Source: Aurantiacibacter rhizosphaerae (GTDB lineage: Bacteria > Pseudomonadota > Alphaproteobacteria > Sphingomonadales > Sphingomonadaceae). Taken from it: DNA of 64,000 nucleotides. Below are positions 58,549-64,000 of this stretch, piece after piece. The notes under the pieces were generated by a model. That model made no database searches and was not told the origin of the DNA. It worked only from the letters and a program-made list of their open reading frames with translations. The position numbers were made by a program, and so were the translations under genes. Position 1 is the first letter of the stretch. Each line of letters starts with the position of its first letter. The stretch spans positions 186,001 to 250,000 of the forward strand of contig NZ_WUBR01000003.1 in assembly GCF_009807005.1 (NCBI RefSeq). Reading direction: 5' to 3'.

Positions 58549-59739
58549 ATGGAAATCGTCAGCGTAAGGATCGGGGTAGAGGCGGATATTCCGCGGGTCC
58601 GGCAGGTAAGCGATGTGATCGCGCGCAGCTTCTCTTTTGAAAATTTTGCCCGAACCCGCATGATCACCGCCATCCTGGAAATCACCCGCAACGCCTTGCA
58701 GCATGGCAGGGGCGGCAGGGCGTATTTCCAGGCAGAGCGCAAGGCCGAACATACCTGGCTGAAAGTGGTGGTGGAAGACCAGGGAGACGGGCTTCCGGAC
58801 GACAGCGTCTTTGTAAAAAGCAGGCGGCCTTTCCGGGCTAACCTTTCCCAATCGCGCGGCATGGGGCTGGGCCTCACAGGCGTGCAAAGCCTGGCCGACA
58901 GCTTTGATCTTAGATCCTCCAAGGAAGGCACTACGGCCGAGCTGGCATTCCAGACATCGGTGCCTGCCAGAGAGCTGGAAAGCCGGGTTGAGGATGTACG
59001 AGAGAAACTGGGCGACCTGAGCGCGACCGATCCCGTTGCAGAACTTTCGCGCCAGAACCGTGAACTGGCCGAGGCCATGGCGGAACGCGAACTGTTGATT
59101 GACGAGGTGCATCATCGCACGGGCAACAATCTGTCGCTCATCATCAGCTTCATCCAGCTGAGCAAGCGCAATGCCAAGGAAGAGGAAACGCGGGAGGCCA
59201 TGGCCCAGCTTGAGGCCCGCGTTCATTCCGTCGCCAAGGTCCATCAGGAATTGCAGCGCGCCCATCTGGGCGAACGGATTTCGCTGTTGCCCCTGCTGGA
59301 AAATGTCGCGCGCCACGCGCAGGATGCCTTTTCCAACCCGGAATTCGACATCAGCATCTCCGTGTTTGGAGACAATGCCAATGTCGTTGGTGCAGCCGCC
59401 ATTGATCTTGGCCTGATCGTGAACGAACTGGTCACCAATTCCTACAAGCATGCCTTTGCAGGGCGGCAGCAGGGCAAGGTGCAGATCGCGTTCGAGCGCG
59501 GCCCCGATGATGAATATTGGGAGCTTTCCGTGCAGGACGACGGTGGCGGCATTCCAGAGGACATGAAGCCGGAACGATCGGATTCGCTGGGCTGGCGTAT
59601 GGTCCGGGCGATGGCCACGCGCCATGCTGGCAAGATTACCACAAGCGGTGAAAAGGGCTTCCGCACTTCCATCAAGTTCCCGCCGGAATTCGCCAGCGCG
59701 GGCAGGGATACTTCGGGCAGCGCCTCCTCTGCAGAGTAA
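58549..59739 (+). CDS. RsbT-like HATPase fused to HRXXN (HWE/HisKA_2) histidine kinase
   Basis: This 396-residue protein opens with a third RsbT-like HATPase (LEITRNALQHGRGG, DQGDGLP, GMGLGLTGVQSL). A short coiled linker leads to a HisKA_2 histidine-kinase core with the phospho-acceptor in DEVHHRTGNNLSLIISFIQL and its own C-terminal HATPase (ELVTNSYKHAF, DDGGGIP, SLGWRMVRAM). HRXXN kinases in alphaproteobacteria phosphorylate PhyR-type regulators of the general stress response. It is the likely output of the module, though no PhyR or EcfG gene is in the window. The ATG at 58549 follows the rsbX stop by one base. Confidence 0.9.
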   Translation: MEIVSVRIGVEADIPRVRQVSDVIARSFSFENFARTRMITAILEITRNALQHGRGGRAYFQAERKAEHTWLKVVVEDQGDGLPDDSVFVKSRRPFRANLSQSRGMGLGLTGVQSLADSFDLRSSKEGTTAELAFQTSVPARELESRVEDVREKLGDLSATDPVAELSRQNRELAEAMAERELLIDEVHHRTGNNLSLIISFIQLSKRNAKEEETREAMAQLEARVHSVAKVHQELQRAHLGERISLLPLLENVARHAQDAFSNPEFDISISVFGDNANVVGAAAIDLGLIVNELVTNSYKHAFAGRQQGKVQIAFERGPDDEYWELSVQDDGGGIPEDMKPERSDSLGWRMVRAMATRHAGKITTSGEKGFRTSIKFPPEFASAGRDTSGSASSAE

Positions 59740-59850
59740 AGCGCGCGGTCTTGCTCGCCTTTGCGGGCTGATCACCGCCGGAATGTTCCAAAATGGAAGA
59801 CAATTCGGCACCTGCTTGCAATCCCGACTGTTATCGGCATCATTTGGTGC

Positions 59851-60871
59851 ATGGGGGATTTTTCAAGAAAAGGCCTGCTTATAGGCTACGCAAGCGTCGT
59901 GCTTCTGTCGCTGGTTCCGTTTGTTGTTCTGGCAATTGCAAACGTGCCAATTGTCGATGTCGGTACGCCGCCATATGCGGTGTTTGCGATTGCGATTGCC
60001 GTGGTCCTGATCGTCCTTCGCCCGCTATGGCTTGTGGCACGCCTGCATCCCGAGCCCATTCGGCAACTGGGCAGGGATCTTCTCAACTATGCGCCCTGGC
60101 TCCTCACCTCCGGCATTACCCTTCTGGCCATAGCCGAAACGGTGGAGGGGGCGCTGTCGATCAAGCAGGCCATTCCCTACCTCAACCCCTTCTGGGCGGA
60201 TGCTGCCCTGATACGGATCGACCGAATCCTGTTTTTCGGTCACGATGCCTGGCAGGCGACCCACGCCGTGCTCCCATCCGGCGGCACGCAGGTGATCGAT
60301 TGGCTTTATGCCATCTGGCACCCCGTGAAAGTGGCATTCTGCATGGCCATGATCCTCTCTTTCGACAGGCGGCTACAGCTCCAGGCGGTGTTGAGTTTCC
60401 AACTGTCCTGGCTGCTGCTGGGGAATTTGACGGCCGTTTCGCTTTCCTCGGTTGGGCCGGTATTCTTCTCCCACTTCTGGGGCCGCGATGATTTCGCGCC
60501 GCTGATTGCGCAATTGCATGAAGGTAATGCCAGTCGCAATCTCTTCCGCCAGATATCTGCTGGAAGCGCAGGGCACGAATGCGTTTGCCGGAGGCATTTC
60601 TGCGATGCCATCCATGCATGTTGCCATCGCAGTGCTGGTTGCGCTTTTCCTGAAAGAGCGCCTGCCGTCCTTGCAATGGATCGGCTGGGTCTTTGCCGCG
60701 ATCATGTATTTCGGATCGATCCACCTTGGCTACCACTACGCGACTGACGGCATTGTTTCGGCAGTGGGCGTCATATTTATCTGGAAGATGACGAGCCTGT
60801 ATCTCGCGTGGCTGGCGCGCCTGTCGCCTGCGCCATCCAGCGGAACTGCGGATGCATTGGCGGCCAGGTAG
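59851..60871 (+). pseudogene. PAP2-family membrane phosphatase, frameshifted
   Basis: The first part (from about 59851; a TTG at 59761 is also possible) encodes six or so membrane helices ending around SSVGPVFFSHFWGRDDFAPL. From about 60506 the rest of the protein continues in a different frame, with the PAP2 catalytic motifs GISAMPSMHVA and SIHLGYHYATDG. Neither frame alone makes a full enzyme. The switch must lie between 60503 and about 60580. It is either a real inactivating indel or a sequence error; the protein would be an Aur1/inositolphosphotransferase-like PAP2 enzyme. Confidence 0.85.
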
Positions 60872-61103
60872 CGGTAAGTATTCAGAATATCTAAAACTAT
60901 GAAATTGCAGAAGTTTGGATGGCTGAAGGGTCTATTTCTTCAAACTTGCAAGATCGACTGAAAGATAGTTCTGCAATCGTAAAAAAATCATTCGAACAGA
61001 CCCATAATCAATCCTGTGTGATGCTGTTGCAGGGGTGCCCGATTACGCGATCTTTGTATTTTGCTTTCAAGTTGTCTATCAGTTGCTTGGGGGCAAATAA
61101 AGT
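60872..61103. other. AT-rich gap without a gene
   Basis: This 232-base stretch is clearly more AT-rich than its surroundings. A 69-codon open frame (60919-61128) has no ribosome site or protein-like composition and overlaps the next gene, so it is not called. A promoter for the gene at 61104 probably lies here. Confidence 0.4.
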
Positions 61104-61898
61104 ATGGCAACAGCTACGTTTTTCGTAATCAAGTCTGACCAGCTTATTGCGCTCAATTATCTGCCAGATGTGTGTCCTGTGCCCGTGTCAGCGGAGTGGA
61201 TAGACCGCGGCACGGACCGCAACCTGTCGCCATCGCGGGTGGAGCAATTGCTGCGCACCTACCATCGCAAGGATCCATCCCCCAGCGTCCTCAGGCTGCG
61301 CGAAACCGCAGGAATCCGCGCCATCTTTGGCATCGAGCACGAAAGAAACCTGTTCGCGCGTGCCTTTGCAGATGCCTGCGCGCGGCAGGAGGCGGACCGG
61401 CAGCGGTTCCTGACAGCCATCTATCCCGCAATTGCCGACGCACAGCAGGCCGTGGATGCCTTGGTGAATGCGGGCGTGGATCAGGATGCGATCGCCATGC
61501 TGTGGAACGCGAACCGGTATATGGACCCAGATCTCGCCCTGCCGGCAGGGCACAGCAAGGGCAGGGTGATCGGCAATGTTTCAGCCGGTGGTCTGGCCGC
61601 TGCCGCACTGGGGACGGCGATACTCATCGTGCCGGGCATCGGCCCTGTGGCGGTTGCCGGTGCCGCCGTGGCTTCCGCCCTCAGCTCTGTCGCCACCGCC
61701 AGCGGGATTATCGGTGCAACAGGCGCCGCCATGGCCACCATGCTCAGCGACGATGATGTGGAGGATGTGGCCGCAAACCACCTGGAAGAGCAGCTGCGCC
61801 GCGGCCGGATATTCGTATCGGTCGACAAGGAGCGATGCGGTGTGACGAGTGACACGGTCGGCTGGCTGCTGGAAACAACAGGGGGATGGCTGGTTTAA
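61104..61898 (+). CDS. Hypothetical membrane-hairpin protein, YflT-like general-stress pattern
   Basis: This 264-residue protein has a helical N-terminal region and a stretch resembling the start of the general-stress YflT/DUF1269 fold (AQQAVDALVNAGVDQDAIAML). A long Gly/Ala-rich hydrophobic hairpin follows (about residues 155-210: GLAAAALGTAILIVPGIG... with repeated small residues). It ends with VAANHLEEQLRRGRIFVSVD, the closing strand of the same fold. The match is by eye and partial. Its position after the Rsb module makes a stress role plausible, but no function is shown. Confidence 0.65.
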   Translation: MATATFFVIKSDQLIALNYLPDVCPVPVSAEWIDRGTDRNLSPSRVEQLLRTYHRKDPSPSVLRLRETAGIRAIFGIEHERNLFARAFADACARQEADRQRFLTAIYPAIADAQQAVDALVNAGVDQDAIAMLWNANRYMDPDLALPAGHSKGRVIGNVSAGGLAAAALGTAILIVPGIGPVAVAGAAVASALSSVATASGIIGATGAAMATMLSDDDVEDVAANHLEEQLRRGRIFVSVDKERCGVTSDTVGWLLETTGGWLV

Positions 61899-61944
61899 CA
61901 GACTGACACAGTGCGATTTGATGCAAGGTCTGCTCTGATAATTC

Positions 61945-62235
61945 ATGCCTTCTAACCTGATCTTTACCAATAGTGCCAATAGTTACGGCATGACTTTCAA
62001 GCGACTGAACTTCATCCGACTGATCCTGCGATCCGCTGCTGTATTGCTGGCGCTGAACGAAATCCGCGGGCTGGTGCTGGCAGCGCCGGTTTTTTACGCA
62101 ATGTATGAAGCGGGCGGTTCGCTGATGGCGATCTGGCTTGGGATTTCATCCCTTCTTGGCATTGCGCTCTCGGTGATAATCCCGATGTTCGCGCTCAAGA
62201 AGATAGAGGCGAAGCTGCAACCGGCCTCGACCTGA
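61945..62235 (+). CDS. Small hypothetical membrane protein
   Basis: This 96-residue protein has two predicted membrane helices (LVLAAPVFYAMYEAGG and IWLGISSLLGIALSVIIPMFA) and a positively charged N-terminus. The ATG at 61990 (MTFKRLNFIRL) is an alternative start; neither has a good ribosome site. No family recognised. Confidence 0.55.
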   Translation: MPSNLIFTNSANSYGMTFKRLNFIRLILRSAAVLLALNEIRGLVLAAPVFYAMYEAGGSLMAIWLGISSLLGIALSVIIPMFALKKIEAKLQPAST

Positions 62236-62681
62236 TTATTCGCCGCAAATCATAGCGCCGTTCGACCGGCGCAAGTGGCGGCATCCAACCCTGCAAAAAC
62301 TGGCTGCGATTCGCGATTCGATCACGGCAGTGAAAAGCCGAATCACGATTCGCTTTTGCCCACCCAGAACTGCTCCAGGCTGGAACACAATAAATCATGG
62401 TTACCGCGCCGTTAACCAACGGCGTTAGTTCTTTGCCAGAATAACTAATTGCAAATTGGAGATATTTTTTAACCGAATTAAGTTTCCTTGCTTTGGAAAC
62501 CGATTCTCACGACGATTGTGTGGTCAGAGGGGGCAAGCACTCCGGACCAGAACTGAGCTGAGGTTTTAATTGAAACCATTAGCACAGGGGGCTGGTCGCA
62601 GGGGTTCTACCTCGGGCGTCGACGGTAACCGGAAATAGATGCTGGGCCGCCGGATAGAACAACTGAAAAGTGAGATGACTG
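62236..62681 (+). promoter_or_regulatory. Upstream region of the tad pilus operon
   Basis: This 446-base gap holds a likely terminator (62407-62434), a GCGCCG/CGGCGC stem (62255-62272), clustered GATTCG/CGAATC motifs near 62307-62350 and an AT-rich stretch at 62430-62520 suited to a promoter. The remainder to 62681 would be an unusually long leader for the pilin gene. No gene is seen. Confidence 0.45.
62407..62434 (+). terminator. Rho-independent terminator
   Basis: CGCCGTT/AACGGCG (62407-62413 with 62418-62424) closes a four-base loop and is followed by the T-rich TTAGTTCTTT. It is the probable end of the transcript coming from the small membrane protein gene. Confidence 0.65.
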
Positions 62682-62900
62682 ATGAAAACTTTCCTGAAAA
62701 ACTTCATTGCTGACGAAGCTGGCGCATCTGCTGCCGAATATGCCCTGATCATCGCCGTCGTCGGCGTTGGTATCGGTGCTGCGGCCCTTATTCTGGGCGC
62801 CAACGTTGAAGAGGCCATTGGTAACGCTGCAAACGACGTTAACGAATGTAACAATGCTTCTGGTGCTGCTGGTACGTGGTCCACTGCTTCGACTTGCTAA
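62682..62900 (+). CDS. flp: Flp-type IVb pilin
   Basis: This 72-residue prepilin of the tad system has a short basic leader (MKTFLKNFIADEAGASAAEYALI) with the conserved Glu-Tyr pair of Flp pilins, then a single hydrophobic helix IAVVGVGIGAAALILG. The C-terminus is short and polar with two cysteines (NECNN and STC), which may form a disulfide. A perfect terminator follows, allowing high-level pilin mRNA separate from the assembly genes. Confidence 0.95.
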   Translation: MKTFLKNFIADEAGASAAEYALIIAVVGVGIGAAALILGANVEEAIGNAANDVNECNNASGAAGTWSTASTC

Positions 62901-62910
62901 TGTCGAGTTA

Positions 62911-62951
62911 AAAGCGGCCCCTGTGATAATTTGACTCGCAGGGGCCGCTTT
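62911..62951 (+). terminator. 13-bp stem-loop after the pilin gene
   Basis: AAAGCGGCCCCTG (62911-62923) and CAGGGGCCGCTTT (62939-62951) pair perfectly over 13 bp around a 15-nt loop. It lies ten bases after the flp stop and before cpaB, a usual place for partial termination in tad operons. Confidence 0.85.
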
Positions 62952-62994
62952 AATGCTATAGTTTTAAGACTATCCACTTTCTGGGGGGAAAGTC

Positions 62995-63930
62995 ATGGGG
63001 GCGCGAAATTTCGCCATTCTGGCGATTGCAATCGTACTTGGCGTTTTTGCCGTAATAATGGCCAATGCCTGGTTTTCCGGCGTTGAAGAACGTCAGGAAC
63101 GCGTTGCAGAAGAACAGCAGTTAACGCGGATCGTGGTGGCAACGCAGCCACTTGAATTCGGTTCTGCGCTGACACCTGAAAATTTGCGGATGCAGAATTT
63201 TCCTGCCGGATCGGTTCCCGCAGGCGCTTTCAATTCCATTGAGGCTGCCATGCAGGGCGGCCGCGTGGCGCTTCGCCCGATCGTTCCGGGAGAACCGGTG
63301 CTGGCAGACAAGGTCAGCGGTTCAGGCGGCCGGGCGGTTCTTTCCACCCTGTTGCCCGATGGCATGCGCGCCGTCTCCATTCCCGTTTCCGCGGTCACCG
63401 GTGTTTCCGGCTTTGTGAGGCCGGGCGACATCGTCGACATCCTGTTGACGCGGCAAATTCCGGGCCTTGGGGCAACCCAGCAAGACCAGATGGTGGATAT
63501 CGTTATGGAGGGCGTACAGGTCCTCGCTATCGACCAGATGGCCACGCAGGCCGAAGGGTCCGAAGCGCCGCAGGTTGGCAACACGGCCGTGGTGCAGGTG
63601 GATCAGTTCGGTGCCCAGAAACTGGTGCTGGCAAACCGCGTCGGACAGCTGAGCCTGGTCTTGCGCAATGTCGAGAACCAGGAGCCCGGCCCGATGCTGA
63701 CGGTAACGTCGCGCGATCTGGGTGATCCCAGCATTTACCTGGCCGGACGCCAGACGCCGCCACCCGCCGACAGCCGTCCCGCACCGCAGATCGTTTATGC
63801 GCAAGCTCCGGCTCCCGCTCCGGCGGCAGCGCGGCCTGCGGCCCCGCCGCGTCCTTCCGGACCGAGCATGTCGGTCATTCGTGGCACCGACTCCACAGAA
63901 TATCCCGTTGGCCGCCTGGGAGGGCAGTGA
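62995..63930 (+). CDS. cpaB: Flp pilus assembly protein CpaB (RcpC)
   Basis: This 311-residue periplasmic tad assembly protein is anchored by one N-terminal helix (AILAIAIVLGVFAVIMANAWF). An SAF domain follows (IVVATQPLEFGSALTPENLR, LRPIVPGEPVLADKV), then the RcpC/CpaB segment GMRAVSIPVSAVTGVSGFVRPGDIVDILL. The C-terminus is Pro/Ala-rich. The 3' end abuts cpaC. Confidence 0.95.
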   Translation: MGARNFAILAIAIVLGVFAVIMANAWFSGVEERQERVAEEQQLTRIVVATQPLEFGSALTPENLRMQNFPAGSVPAGAFNSIEAAMQGGRVALRPIVPGEPVLADKVSGSGGRAVLSTLLPDGMRAVSIPVSAVTGVSGFVRPGDIVDILLTRQIPGLGATQQDQMVDIVMEGVQVLAIDQMATQAEGSEAPQVGNTAVVQVDQFGAQKLVLANRVGQLSLVLRNVENQEPGPMLTVTSRDLGDPSIYLAGRQTPPPADSRPAPQIVYAQAPAPAPAAARPAAPPRPSGPSMSVIRGTDSTEYPVGRLGGQ

Positions 63931-63931
63931 G

Positions 63932-64000
63932 ATGCGCAATTTGAAAGCCCTGCTCGCCTTCGCCATGATGACGGCGACATTCTCCGCCACTCCGGCACTG
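63932..64000 (+). CDS. cpaC: CpaC/RcpA secretin, 5' fragment
   Basis: An ATG one base after the cpaB stop begins a signal peptide (MRNLKALLAFAMMTATF...). Only 23 codons are in the window. The call as the outer-membrane secretin of the tad system rests on gene order in tad operons, not on visible domain sequence. Confidence 0.6.
   Translation, partial: MRNLKALLAFAMMTATFSATPAL

Noticed and set aside
60919-61128. 69-codon frame MAEGSISSNLQDRLKD...
   Set aside because: AT-rich setting, no ribosome site, overlaps the better supported start at 61104.
62307-62350. Clustered GATTCG/CGAATC motifs as a CtrA or origin site
   Set aside because: They do not match TTAA-N7-TTAA, and no DnaA boxes or replication genes are present.

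Overview
The window is GC-rich, densely packed, single-chromosome-type DNA. Gene content and protein style fit an alphaproteobacterium of the order Sphingomonadales, most likely Erythrobacteraceae or Novosphingobium-like: a lignostilbene dioxygenase and a 5-carboxyvanillate decarboxylase of the Novosphingobium type, SDHAF4 next to ferrochelatase, HflKC-DegP-Mrp order, and a tad/Flp pilus locus. No transposase, integrase, phage gene, rRNA or CRISPR array was seen; the only RNA gene is tRNA-Lys(TTT).

Layout. 1-8005 (minus): NAD-linked molybdenum formate dehydrogenase (fdsG, fdsB, mobA, fdsA, delta subunit, fdhD running off the left edge), preceded by S-formylglutathione hydrolase and three tandem VOC proteins. 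8113-8148: strong terminator hairpin. 8167-11140 (minus): glutathione-dependent formaldehyde dehydrogenase, an aromatic-acid-type MFS transporter and a MarR regulator. 11228-14022 (plus): lignostilbene dioxygenase coupled to a beta-lactamase-fold hydrolase. 14064-18300: DUF2314-like and DUF3237 proteins and a long YadA-like trimeric adhesin. 18578-24326 (minus): aldehyde dehydrogenase, LigW decarboxylase, MFS transporter and ThDP decarboxylase, divergent from a SnoaL/NTF2-like gene at 24572. Together these form an island for lignin-derived aromatics. The formaldehyde released by stilbene-forming lyases and by O-demethylation would feed FrmA, then FghA, then formate dehydrogenase to CO2 and NADH.

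25140-48507 is mostly housekeeping and envelope or redox functions: GST, MsrB, PBP1A, DegP, HflC/HflK, Mrp, an orphan molybdenum hydroxylase subunit, ferrochelatase, SDHAF4, RsmB, MsrA, two secreted methyltransferase-like proteins with a lipoprotein, a SIMPL protein, AguB, FolK, tRNA-Lys, an MFS transporter, a secreted small protein and a winged-helix/TPR regulator.

48681-55632 is the most unusual block. A TetR repressor diverges from six overlapping genes (KAS III, NAD-dependent reductase, MBL-fold hydrolase, PaaK/F390-like adenylating enzyme, ATP-grasp ligase, Rieske oxygenase). Two tandem 19-bp palindromes lie in the divergent promoter. It reads as an uncharacterised small-molecule biosynthetic operon. 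55885-59739 is a stressosome-type module (RsbR, RsbS, RsbT, HATPase-PP2C fusion, HATPase-HRXXN kinase fusion) that could feed the alphaproteobacterial general stress response. It is followed by a frameshifted PAP2 gene and two membrane-associated hypothetical proteins. The right end (62682-64000) is the start of a tad pilus operon (flp, cpaB, cpaC).

All calls are from reading sequence and recalled family motifs; no database search was possible.
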